In this document: one piece after another, positions 54,645-64,000 of the stretch | Layout of the letters: each line of letters opens with the position of its first letter | Numbering within the stretch: the stretch's first letter is position 1 | Assembly (NCBI GenBank): GCA_973895155.1 | Contig: OZ316894.1 | Location: forward strand, 14,384,001-14,448,000 | DNA from: Marsupella aquatica | Taxonomy: Eukaryota > Marchantiophyta | Direction of reading: 5' to 3' | Length of the DNA stretch: 64,000 bases | The notes under the pieces: generated by a model | Seen by the model: only the letters and a program-made list of their open reading frames with translations | Told to the model about the DNA's origin: nothing | The model's database searches: none | Program-made: the position numbers and the translations under genes

Positions 54645-56524
54645 TCCATCCTCTCGGGCACAGGTGGTTCCTTGGATGGGGCGGTGAGCTCCTCCGTAGT
54701 CTGCAATGGGGAGGGAAAGGTTTCTTCAGGTGGTGGAGGGATTGGGGGTGGTTGTACTGGGGTAGCGGACGTTCGACGGAAGGGGGCGGTGGAATACCAA
54801 CGGGAGGAGGTGGCGGAGTATTAGGTGGGGCCGCAGGCTCAGGGTTTGCCCAAGGCGCGGTAGTCTGCTCGCTCCTGGTTGCCTCCTCTAGAGCGAGGAT
54901 GACATTAGTCGGGCTGAGGTAGCCATATTCTTCCCCCTTGCCTCCCGCCGCACTTTGTACCAGGCAAGGATGATGGCAATGTGACTTCCCAGGTAGGTTC
55001 TTCCCCTGATAGACATACCTCCTTGAGCCCGATTAAGCTCCCCCAAGAACCTGCGGTAAAAGAATTGGGCCCAGTTCCGCCGTTTGTACTGTTCCACCTG
55101 TATGATCATACAGAGGGAGATCTCAGATTGTGGCTCAATCATGTGTAGGGTAGTCCGTATGAAGTTAAGCCGCTCCATATAGACTAGGCTGGTGCATGAC
55201 CCTTGCTTGTACCCGGTGTCTGTCTTACCCTCGGGTTTGAAGTGTCGGGGTGTATACTCCTTATCCCAAATTTGGAGTTCAACCGACACTGGCCCGGTTG
55301 GCAAACAAAAGATTTGTGCCAACCGATGCTCCGTAAGTGATAAGGTCTGTCCTGAAACCTTGGTGGTCGCTGCATCAGTGTCGAAGTTGGAGATGAACTC
55401 ATAAACCTCCTTTGGCCCGACTGCGCTAGGTCTCCATAGCAAGTGAGCGAACTGCTCCAATTGATGCTCCTTGAGATAGTCCGCGTGGTCAGGTTTCTTG
55501 ATTGTCGTCCAGACTACCTCGGGGACGCGGATTACCTGTAATAAGTTAGGCTGTTGATTATCCGAGGGCCATCGGGTCTGATTGGTCGATGGGTTGGTCG
55601 GGTCAGGCGTAGGGGCGGCGTTGGTTCACGTTGTTGGTTCGGGGGCCGGCGTCGTCCTTGCCCGCTTCCAAGAACGTGTTCAAGCTGCGGACTAACACGC
55701 TCAGAACCCAAGGAACACTCAGTGTTGTTCATGGGACGGACTTGGGACCGGTTTGGTGGTACGCTGGTGGTCATTGGCTGAGGGGCTGGGGGTGGTGTCG
55801 GGGTAGCCATATCCCAGTTGAAGGCGTTGGAGCTTTCCCCAAGGAACGTAAGATTGCGCACCGCTTCCCGTTGTCTGCTGATGTCTTCTTCACTCTTCTT
55901 GGCTGCAATCTGCTGGTCAATGTATCCCGGGATTTTGTCGAACTCCGCTGGAGTCAGCCTCTGGCTACCCCTCAGCCTAAAAAACTTTGCGGGGACTTCA
56001 AGAATCGCCTCTGCTAAACCCCTCCTTGCTGATATATAACTCGTTGATGTAGTCACAACTTGTAGCTGGAATCCCTGGTGATGGCTATCTTCTCACAGTT
56101 AACCTGTGCTACCTTAGCCACCAACTTTGCGTACCTTTGTTTGTAAGCGGCTTTCTCGGGGCAAGAATACCAGTAAGTCTAGGAGAACTTAGCACCTACC
56201 TCGCCAAACAAGGTCCAAAATCCCAAGGCTGTAAGGGACATACTAACCTTGTAGTCTGGTTTGTCGAGTCCACGTCCCCGCTCGGCAATTTTGCTTGCTG
56301 GTGGAGGTCATACTCGCCCTAACTAAATTCTGCCACAATCTGCTCTTATCCCTTGATAATTCCCTCGTAAAAGTTAGCTCAATTTGAGCAAAAGGCGAGA
56401 GGGAATGGCCGCGTCCACAAATTCTAAAAGGTATGAATGAGAAAATGGGCCGTGCCACCATTGACTCAGCTCTTATGGGGGTGCCAGGGTGAGCTGGAGC
56501 GTGAGAAGGCAAGGCCATTTTTAG
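54645..56524 (-). pseudogene. Family B LTR ORF, minus copy, frameshifted
   Basis: Starts about 56518 (MALPSHAPAHPGTPIRAESM) and changes frame near 56250 and 56060. It continues in 56056-55532 (AEAILEVPAKFFRLRGSQRL, AEFDKIPGYIDQQIAAKKSE), a Pro-rich linker, then 55460-54888 with LSLTEHRLAQIFCLPTGP and SHIAIILAWYKVRREARG, the domain shared with family A. A Pro-rich tail runs to the family C junction. The other copy (60353-61900) gives the undisrupted order. Whether a coiled coil once followed cannot be told, because the nested LTR starts here. Confidence 0.7.
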
Positions 56525-56791
56525 TCATCGATAATGGCTCAAAGTTGGGTATCTCGGTCCAAGCGTGATCTCCTAACGGATTTTTACTCCGCCGCCGCCA
56601 CCATACCTTGGTCAATTGTAATAATCCCCTTCCTTAATTCATAATCATTCAGTCAACTAACCTACTCCTAATCTATTCATAATGGTAAAGATGGCTATTC
56701 GTGCTACTCTACGCTACGGCTACGGTCCTAATGACCGTATAAGTCCTAATCTAGGACCCACGTCCAGTTAAGTGACAGGTTACCCATGTCA
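56525..56791 (-). other. Promoter and leader section of family B LTR (minus copy)
   Basis: Matches 60090-60352 in inverse orientation (gattaggagtaggttag, gtagcgtagagtagcac and similar phrases). No clear TATA box. Ends at the TAGTA duplication. Confidence 0.6.
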
Positions 56792-56796
56792 TAGTA
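56792..56796. repeat. Target-site duplication TAGTA, right copy
   Basis: Partner of 48645-48649. The host sequence resumes as tgggatatcaatattcggg. Confidence 0.8.
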
Positions 56797-57119
56797 TGGG
56801 ATATCAATATTCGGGACTCTTTAGTTTTGTTGTATTTTAGTTAGCGTCTGGCACTACTCAAATTGTGCCTAATATTTATTGCCTTATGGTGAATTGGAGA
56901 TTTTTCAATGGACCTTTTTGACAGTGTATGAGGGTCTGACATCCAGACTTATCGGAAAAAATGACAAAAAATCATTTATGGCGCCAACGGATTCCATGTC
57001 GCCTACATTTCTTGTCTTATACAAATGGCTCTTTTAACATAAAGTTCCCAGGTGCAATTGGTATAAGCTCCACATTCTTGCAAACTTTTCTTTCTCAACA
57101 ACTTTCAGCCCCCATATTT
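56797..57119 (+). promoter_or_regulatory. Divergent promoter region of the block, right part
   Basis: Joins 48649 once the family B LTR is removed. It holds one motif copy, AGCGTCTGGCACT at 56843-56855, and leads into the transposase gene. Short ORFs here look like leader or first-exon sequence, with no recognised motif. Confidence 0.45.
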
Positions 57120-59118
57120 GTCTTTGATTGTAATGTCTTGGTCTATCGTTCTATCCCGCTTCGGGACTGGGGATATTGTCACCATCCCCATCCCTTTGGC
57201 AGACACGTACAAGCAAGTAGGGGAGAGATACTTTTGCAGAAGATTTGATTTGAACATGAATGACATTGAGTCCATTGTTTGAGAGGTTGAATCCATTGAC
57301 GATATCAAAGATGCTACAACGTTCAATGTTGATGATGGTGAACAATTTTGGCATCTTAACGCTGGGATTTTGTACTCACTTTGGGTTAGACCACCTGAAG
57401 GACTACCAGGTGTCCGCCAGGTTCCATTTGATGTTGTGGAGATTCTTCTAGTGAAGATGGAGATCACACTCCAAGTCCTTTGTTGAAGTTGAAAGTCCCG
57501 CAACATGTTTTCATTAAAGGTGAGACTTCGGGGAGCTCTAACTAGTTGGAGGTTGTGTATCGGCGAAGTGCAATGGACACATTGCCCAAATCCACTGGTC
57601 ATAGCGAGTTGTCAAGGTTCATATCAACGGGTGATTTCAGACATGAGCAAGTCTCTTGTTTGCCAAACAAGTACAACGGGAACATTGTCTTTGAATTGCC
57701 ACCCATTGACAAGATGCTCTCAAAAAGGGTCTAGGCTTAGGGACATGGACCATGCCAAAGATTGCTACATTTGGACACGCATATTTCCAACCACCGCAAA
57801 CGTGCAGCCAAAAAAACATTGGCAATTTGGTAAGGTTACCTGTACATGGTTTATTGAATGTCGGAACAAGTCCTGCGAGTACTTCCAAAGGAAGAAGAGG
57901 CAAACGCTAAAGCATGGCAGGGTGCTCCAAAGCTTAGTGGTCAATATGTTGTGGGTTCTTTTATTGAAGAGGGAGGTGTTGTATGTCATTAATGTCAAGC
58001 GATTCCATTTTGGTCAAGTACTGCCCTGCTCGCTTGTTTTATATGTACCCGCAAGTATTACTTGATGCAAAAACATGTAGTCATATGTCCCGCCTAGCAA
58101 TTCACATAGGTGAGCATAACCATCCAGGTGAAAAACCTTCTCAAGGAGTGTAGAGAAGATGGCTGAGGATTTGATTAAAAAAAATCATGAAGCCAGTCCT
58201 CTTGCAAAACCAACAGGGATCTTGAATTCTGCTACAACGTTGATAGTGAAAGCTCTTTGCAAACATGTTGACGACATGGTTGATATCAAAGAAACTGAAA
58301 TTTGGAAGTCTTTGATGGTACTTTCCACTCCCCAAAAGTTTGCATCGCTTTGTCAGAGCGTAAGGATAGACCAAAAGGGTCGGGGTGAGTTATATTTTCT
58401 CTTGCAAATGCAAAAGAGGATTAACCTTTTGTTTCTCCAAAGGTATTTGCTCCTAGGTAGGGTTGTCAAGACGATAGGCCTCACATCTTCAAAGTGACCG
58501 TGAAGGGTCATAGTTCCGGTGTAGATCTTTTGCGGCTGATGCAACCGGGTGGAAGACTCAAAGGAGCCTGGGTGAGTTTTGATGTCATGCGTTGTGTGAC
58601 AACCGATTGGTTTAGTTTTAGCACGCACATCTACGACCATAACTTCCGTGCTCTTTGTACAATTTTCACATGCAAGTTGAAAGGTGAAGACACCAAGTCT
58701 TTTGAAAAGGCTTGGAGAGTTATGATAGAGGTTTGCAAGGAAAATGGATTACAGGATGTTGTCATCCAAGGGTTTATGGCGGACAATGCACAAGCAGGAT
58801 GGAATGTTGTCCGCAATGTTTTTTTGGGTGGACACCCAGCCCCGGAGTGGGAGCGCTCTGATGCATTTCACTTTTATCAATCTTTTCATCAACATTCCAA
58901 GGAAGTCCAAGTATTGGAAGAATGTCAATCAGAACATTGGAGGTTGTGGGAGAAACTAAGAAACACTCCAACGTTTGTGGTGGCGTATCGGGTGTCCCGA
59001 GAGATTGTGGTGTGGTGGCAATCAAGAAACTGTGTACCAGGAAAGCTCTTGATGCTACAAAGCTGGATATCCTGGTGGGTTGTTCGCTAGCGCCAGTGGG
59101 GGAATTTTATTTCAATGG

Positions 59119-59354
59119 TATGATATATATCTCCTCTCTTGTTTGTCATTGTACATCAACTTTAGACTAGCGCCAGGCGCTGATTTTATTTTCATGTAAT
59201 TCACACGTTGAAACAATGATTGCAATACATTGAAGCCCATATGTCAATAAATTGCAAGAGTCAGAGATTCAAATTGTATTTGACGTTTGTATAACATAAT
59301 TGTCATTGACAGCGTTGGGCGCTGGTAATAGAATGTCACTTATTGTTGAATTTG
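59119..59354 (+). other. Intron with two palindromic motifs in the transposase gene
   Basis: Donor TTCAATG|GTATGA and acceptor TACTATGGCAG; the exon phases join across it. Motif copies AGCGCCAGGCGCT at 59169-59181 and AGCGTTGGGCGCT at 59311-59323. A half-site, AGCGCCAGT, lies in the exon at 59089. Confidence 0.7.
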
Positions 59355-60084
59355 TACTATGGCAGAGCAAAAGCGTAGAAGAAGGTGCCTTGATTCCCAA
59401 TTGTACAGGGTCATAATCAAGGCATGCCTCTATGAAAGCATGGGCTACGAAGAAAAAGGTTGGTCTTTTTGAAGATTGCAAAGTTGACCAAAACCGTGCT
59501 CTGTCGCAAATTGCAGGATATAGTGCATACCAAAAAGGGTTGAACAAAGGAAAGGGGCCAACTATATGGGAATTGGCGTTCCGTTCTGCCGATCAAGCAG
59601 GTTTGCCGAGGTTATTTGAAGATGCGACCAACATGCTTCTTTCCAACGTGGCAAGCTTTGATTTGGAAAGAACTAATCCCCTTAACGGAGATATAGTGAC
59701 AAAGTCAATGAAGAGGAAGGGACCTGCAACTAGGATTGTCTTGCCACAAGACTCCCATCGGCATGACACTGTTTTCATAACCACACCAAATACTCTAGGC
59801 TTGAAAAGGAAAAACCTCAACAAAACTGACTTTGCCTTCATTCCCTCAACTTCTGAAGATCCTGTTACAAGAGTGGTGGATCTCTCTGGTCTGGACACAT
59901 CAGCGGGTGATAGTGATTCACTAGACAATACCCCTCAAACAACTCATGCAACAAGATCCTCTAGACCGCCGCTCAATGCCCCAGCCGCACTTCAAAATCC
60001 TCTTCCACAGACTATTCCACTGGAGAAGGATGTCCCTCTAGGTCAGTGGCAGTTGCGACGGATGTCAAAATATGGAGCAAGACC

Positions 60085-60089
60085 CCAGT
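60085..60089. repeat. Target-site duplication CCAGT, left copy
   Basis: CCAGT here and at 62507-62511 flank the family B LTR. Removing the LTR and one copy restores the transposase frame as ..YGARPQ-CNGTLCGNS... Confidence 0.9.
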
Positions 60090-60352
60090 TGTGACACGAG
60101 TAACGTGTCACTTAACCGAACCCAGGTCATAGATTAGGTCTTATACGGACGTTAGGACCGTAGCCGTAGCGTAGAATAGCACATATAGCCGTCCGTTGCC
60201 ATTATGAATAGATTAGGAGTAGGTTAAGATGACCGAATAATTACGAGTTCAGGAAGAGGATTATTACGCGCGACCACGGTATGGTGGCTGCAGCGGAGTA
60301 AAAATCAGTTAGAAGTCACGCTTGGACCGAGGCGCCGACTTCAGCTCATTCA

Positions 60353-61900
60353 ATGACCAAAATGGCCTGGCCTTCTCACGCTCGGGCTCATCTTGGCACC
60401 TCCATAAGAGAGGAGCCGATGGCGCTGCGGGCCATTTTCTCATTTCCACCTTTTTGGAATTCGCGGACATTGCCATCCACTCGCCTTTCTGATCGAATCA
60501 AGTCGACCTTTACAAGGAGATTATCGAGGGATAAGAGCGGAATATGGCAAGATTTAGTCAGGACGAGCGAGACCTCCACAAGTAAAGGACCAACCGAGGG
60601 GGAACGTGGACTCAACGGACCGGACTACGAGGTTAGTATGACCCTTACAGCCTTGGGATTTTGGACCTTGTTTGGCGAGGTAGGTGCTAAGTTCTCCGAG
60701 ACTTATTGGTACTCTTGCCCCGAGAAAGCCGCTTACGAACAAAGATATGCGAAGCTGGTGACCAAGGTAGCACTGGTTAATTGCGAAAGGACAGCCATCA
60801 CCAGGGATTCCAGCTACAACGAGCTGCGAGACTACATCACCGAACTATATCTCAGCGAGGAAGGGCTTAGATCGGTAGCAGAGGCAATTCTTGAAGTCCC
60901 AGCGAAGTTCTTTAAGCTGAAGGGCAGCCAGCGGCTTACTCAAGCGGAGTTCGACAAGATTCCGGGGTACCTAGACCAGCAGATCGCAGCCAAAAAGCGC
61001 CAAGAAGACATCAGCAGACAACGGGAAGCGGCGCATAATCTTACGTTCCTTGGGGAAAGCTCCAACGCCTTCAACTGGGATATGGCTACCCCGATACCAC
61101 CAGTGCCTCAGCCGATGACCATCGGCGTACCGCCAAACCGGTCCCAAGTCCGTCCAGTGATCAACACAGAGTGTTCTTTAGGTTCCAAGCAAGTTAGTCC
61201 GCAACTCGAACAGCGTTCTCGTAAGCAGCCAAGGACGACGATGGCCCCCGAATCAACAACGCAAACCAACGCCGCTCCTGCACCTGCCCCGGCGAACCCC
61301 CCGGCCAACCAGAACCGACGGCCCCCGGATAACCCGAAGTCCAACTTATTACAGATAATCCGTGTCCCCGAAGTAGTCTGGATCGCGATCAAGAAACTTG
61401 AACACGCGGACTATCTCAAGGAGCATCAGTTGGAGTAGTTTGCTCACTTGCTATGGAGGCCGTGCGCCACCGGGCCAAAGGAAATTTGTGAGTTCATCTC
61501 CAATTTTGACACTGACGCATCGGCCACCAAGGTTTTGGGGCAGGCCTTATCACTCACGGAGCATCGGTTAACGCAAATCTTCTGTCTGCCAACCGGGCCG
61601 GTGCCGGTTGAACTCCGAATTTGGGATAAGGAGTATATGCCGTGGCACTTCAAACCCGAGGGTAAGACGGACAACGGATACAAGCAGGGGTCGTGCACCA
61701 ACTTAATCTGCATGGAGCGTCTTAACTTCATACGTCTTAACTTCATACGGATCATTGAGCCACGATCCGAGATTTCCCTCTGCACGATCGTGCAGGTGGA
61801 ACAGTACAAATGGCGGAACTAGGCCCAATTCTTCTACCAAAGATTCTCGGGGGAGCTGAAGCGGGCTCAGGGTGGTATGGCTATTGGGGGGAAGGCTTAG
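60353..61900 (+). pseudogene. Family B LTR ORF, plus copy, two nonsense codons
   Basis: Open from MTKMAWPSHARAHLG at 60353 to the TAG at 61436-61438, where the other copy has CAG. In the same frame it goes on with FAHLLWRPCATGPKEICEFI and LSLTEHRLTQIFCLPTGPVP to a second TAG near 61820, where the other copy has TGG, and ends at 61900. The N-terminal half has a helical region (YEQRYAKLVTKVALVNCERT) and an Asn/Pro/Ala-rich linker. A 14-bp tandem doubling (cttaacttcatacg) near 61724-61752 adds residues relative to the other copy. Both nonsense changes are C-to-T type on one strand. Confidence 0.75.
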
Positions 61901-62506
61901 TTATCTTAGTAGAAGATAGGTGAGGCACGGGGAGTCCCGGCCTGAGCAGGGTCAGAGCGCACCAAGGAGTGAGAGCCAGAGTCGAGCTTGCTGGGCAAGT
62001 GCGAGGCAGGGTCTCGTAGAGACTGGGCATCGACTGCCATTGGGCCTGCTAACCCCCTTTGAAGTCGAGTCAACCATGTAAACTGATGCTTCGCTGAGTA
62101 AATGTAGTCTTTTCCCTCTAATGTTTCCGCAAGTAACTGGTGTTGTGAGTATGCTTTGTCTGGGCAAAGGCACCATTTTAAGGGACGTACCGGGTGCAGA
62201 CTAATGGTAGGGATTGCCACCCATTGTATGTCACAAGGTTCTTTCGCGTCGATGGCTTGAAAAGCCCCAAGCCAGGAGTTAGTCCGAGTCACTAACTAAG
62301 GGAGGATTCCAGCGGTGGAAGATAAAAGATACCTATGACTAGTACAAATTGCTTAAGCGTTATACCAGTAAGTATAGCGGCTTAGCCCGACTTAGGGCTA
62401 ATCGGAGCCACTACACACCTCCTTGCCCGAACCCTCACCCCTACTGGTGGTCGAGGTCGCACCATGGCACTAAACTGGATTTAAGGCCCAGGTTAGGGAC
62501 GCGACA
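61901..62506 (+). other. 3' non-coding section of family B LTR (plus copy)
   Basis: Matches 48650-49270 in inverse orientation. Short ORFs on both strands are background. The GC-rich end ggttagggacgcgaca is the LTR terminus. Confidence 0.6.
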
Positions 62507-62511
62507 CCAGT

Positions 62512-63260
62512 GTAATGGGACTCTCTGTGGGAATTCTGATCGCGATGAGTGTCAAAATTGTATCAAGAAATTTGGATTACATTCGTCTGACGGTGTTGTT
62601 GGAATTGTCGTGAGGGGCCATCGTCTTTTTAGGGGCAAACCCATATCCAAAATGATTTGGTTCTGCCCAAACAAAGCATGTTATAGGAGTCACCCGCATC
62701 GTGGGGTTGATCGACTTCCTCCTGTTCCTGATATTTTTCCGGTTCTGAAGGGTACAAGCCTGTCTCCCTCTGAAATTAAGTTCCTCGAAGGGCAAGGACT
62801 TGTGCTAGCCCAAACACCAGGATTGAGTTGATCTGTGCCATCTTTGTTTGATCTCAGGATAAATGTGACCGTGTTCCCCAAAACAATAAAGTTTTTGGAG
62901 CCAAATGTCCGGCTGGGTAGTCGAAACAAGAGGAACTCAAGGCCTCAATCTAATCTTACTATGGATCACACTAAGCGAATGGAGTCTACACGAAAAGAAG
63001 AGATGAATTTGGATGGGAATGGGATGTTCAGACTGGAAATGATTTTGGAAAGCAATTTCAAATTTGAACCCATGAGAACCTTCAATCGCCAAGCACTTAC
63101 TTTGTCCAAATCTGTATCTTCCCTGCTTGCTCTTGTGAGGACTTCTTCCGGCGGCATTCGCGTGGCAAGTCGTACATGCCTTGTAAACATCTCTATTGGG
63201 TGTACATTAATGTTTTCAAATTTGATGTTGAGGAGTCGACTCTTTGTAGCCAACCAGTTT
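62512..63260 (+). pseudogene. MULE-like transposase, C-terminal part
   Basis: Continues the frame interrupted at 60089: CNGTLCGNSDRDECQNCIKK is a Cys-rich, zinc-finger-like segment (C-x4-C-x7-C-x2-C), followed by FGLHSSDGVVGIVVRGHRL, SKMIWFCPNKACYRSH and LPPVPDIFPVLKGTSLSPSE to a TGA at 62829-62831. Further open stretches to 63260 (FLEPNVRLGSRNKRNSRPQ) have changed frame. Two more motif copies lie downstream at 63419 and 63563. Role of the Cys-rich segment: unknown, perhaps DNA or protein binding. Confidence 0.5.
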
Positions 63261-64000
63261 TGACAGTGGGCAAAGTCAAGCTTGTCTTGGAGAGGCAGAA
63301 CGTGAATGGCTTATAATAGAACCCAAAAATTCCGTGTAACTTGTTCTACATAACGGATAGTCACTATTTTGTCTTTAGCCAACGGATATTTTACTGGTTT
63401 GTTCAAAAGATTTTGGTTAGCGTTGGGCACTGCTTCCAGTAGTTGCTACGTTCCTTGCTTTATGATGTGCCTATAAGAGAGAATCATTAGGACATGTTCC
63501 ATTTTATATGTATGTCTTTTATCTTTAAAGTCGTGTGTTCAATCATTCTGAATAATACAGTTGGCACCAGGCGCTGTTTTGTCATTTGTTTGTTGGGATA
63601 CAGGGTCCATTTAAGTGAACCCATTGTGATTGATGTCATTTGGACACCAGCCTTGACTAGTGCTATTAATGGTGGGTCCCACCCAAGGGTAACTCTTTAG
63701 CCTGGACAATTTGTGAGTTATTATTGGGTATGGTCCCAATTATGTGTTATATGATCTTCTACAATAAATTGTCGTGTCAAAGGACCCTTGAAGTACTATT
63801 GAGCTCGCATGGCACTAAAAGATTTGTTAGTTTTGAAGCTAATTCCTTAAGACAAACTCATGTGATTGGCGTAGTTTTTCAGTATTGAAGGCTTCCAACC
63901 ATAGGTATGTTCTGAGTGTATATAATTTATATGTAGTGGGAGAGACTTTTTCTCATTTGTATCAAGGGGTTATGGTTTATGCTAAACTGGTAACAGGGAA
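63261..64000. other. Right part of the block, non-coding, with two palindromes
   Basis: AGCGTTGGGCACT at 63419-63431 and GGCACCAGGCGCT at 63563-63575. No credible ORF and no end repeat like 32858-33235, so the right end of the block probably lies beyond the window. Confidence 0.4.

Larger units (their letters stand above)
48650..56791 (-). mobile_element. Family B solo LTR, minus strand, with nested family C LTR
   Basis: On the minus strand it starts TGACATGGGTAACC (56791) and ends GCGCGACACA (48650), with TAGTA on both sides. The start, the ORF and the end all match the family B LTR at 60090-62506, which lies in the opposite orientation. Net of the nested unit 49604-54644 it is about 3.1 kb. 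There is no gag, RT or integrase, so it is a solo LTR. Its ORF section is 54645-56524; its 3' section is 48650-49603. Confidence 0.8.
57120..60089 (+). pseudogene. MULE-like transposase, N-terminal and catalytic parts
   Basis: From about 57120 the frame reads GDIVTIPIPLADTYKQVGER and FCRRFDLNMNDIESIV, a TGA, then EQFWHLNAGILYSLWVRPPE. Later segments give FISTGDFRHEQVSCLPNKYN and IECRNKSCEYFQRKK, then near 58060-58135 a C...H-type domain ending AIHIGEHNHPGEKPSQGV, like the zinc-finger DNA-binding part of MULE/FAR1-type transposases. The core (58494-59090) has WVSFDVMRCVTTDWF, IQGFMADNAQAGWNVVRNVF and SDAFHFYQSFHQHSKE, which fit a DDE core with the MULE C/H-H signature, though the usual cysteine is Asp-Ala. 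An intron (about 59119-59354) with two palindromes leads to an exon that meets TAA near 59410 and then runs from 59432 to the family B insertion. About six breaks; inactive. Confidence 0.62.
60090..62506 (+). mobile_element. Family B solo LTR, plus strand (2.4 kb)
   Basis: Starts TGTGACACGAGTAACG and ends GACGCGACA, with CCAGT duplications. It holds a promoter section (60090-60352), a broken ORF (60353-61900) and a 3' section (61901-62506). No gag or pol. Compared with the copy at 48650-56791 it lacks the segment between the globular domain and the 3' section. Inserted into the transposase exon. Confidence 0.88.

Noticed and set aside
56961-57248. 95-codon ORF as the transposase N-terminus
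   Set aside because: The neighbouring frame from about 57120 has the coherent coding pattern that continues downstream, apart from one TGA; this frame ends in background sequence.

Overview
The window looks like nuclear DNA of a land plant or close streptophyte relative. It holds one intron-rich host gene, a plant-type AAA+ ATPase of the DAA1/ATAD1-like family with 23 coding exons and GT-AG introns, set between deeply nested Ty3/gypsy-type LTR retrotransposons. Nothing fixes the species. Short introns and the element types make me lean towards a bryophyte, lycophyte or streptophyte alga, but that is inference.

Layout. 1-4683 is the 3' end (integrase plus a 4.0 kb LTR) of a gypsy element, family A, plus strand. 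It cuts into an older minus-strand gypsy-like element (4684-13500) whose pol carries a bacterial-type cytosine-5 DNA methyltransferase module next to the protease. The gag of that element was split by a TG..CA insertion (7554-12993, TSD CGGGG), which was itself split by a young non-autonomous LTR element (8718-12207, identical 143 bp LTRs, TSD CATAG). 13508-13840 is a 50-bp-period array. 13841-17548 is mostly empty. 17549-30474 is the AAA+ ATPase gene. 30475-32857 is AT-rich non-coding DNA with a 313 bp tandem duplication.

From about 32860 to the window end lies the most interesting unit: a roughly 11 kb or larger mobile-element-like block, broken by LTR insertions that can be removed by their target-site duplications. 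It has two divergent, intron-containing, decayed genes. One (minus, 47827 to 34211) encodes a ParB-like domain, a middle region and a beta-class N6/N4 DNA-methyltransferase domain. The other (plus, about 57120 to 63260) encodes a MULE-like transposase. A 13-bp near-palindrome of the form AGCGCC-A/T-GGCGCT recurs about 18 times in its introns, promoter, 3' flank and end repeats. Four insertions sit in this block: family A element R (35985-45603, TSD CCTCC), an LTR of family B (48650-56791, TSD TAGTA) carrying a further LTR of family C (49604-54644), and another family B LTR (60090-62506, TSD CCAGT).

A second theme is that the LTRs themselves are long and protein-coding. Families A, B and C each carry, inside the LTR, a large ORF with a related plant-transposon-like globular domain, a proline-rich linker and, in A and C, a long coiled coil. 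Almost every element ORF here is broken by single nonsense codons or frameshifts; the AAA+ gene is the only clearly intact gene.
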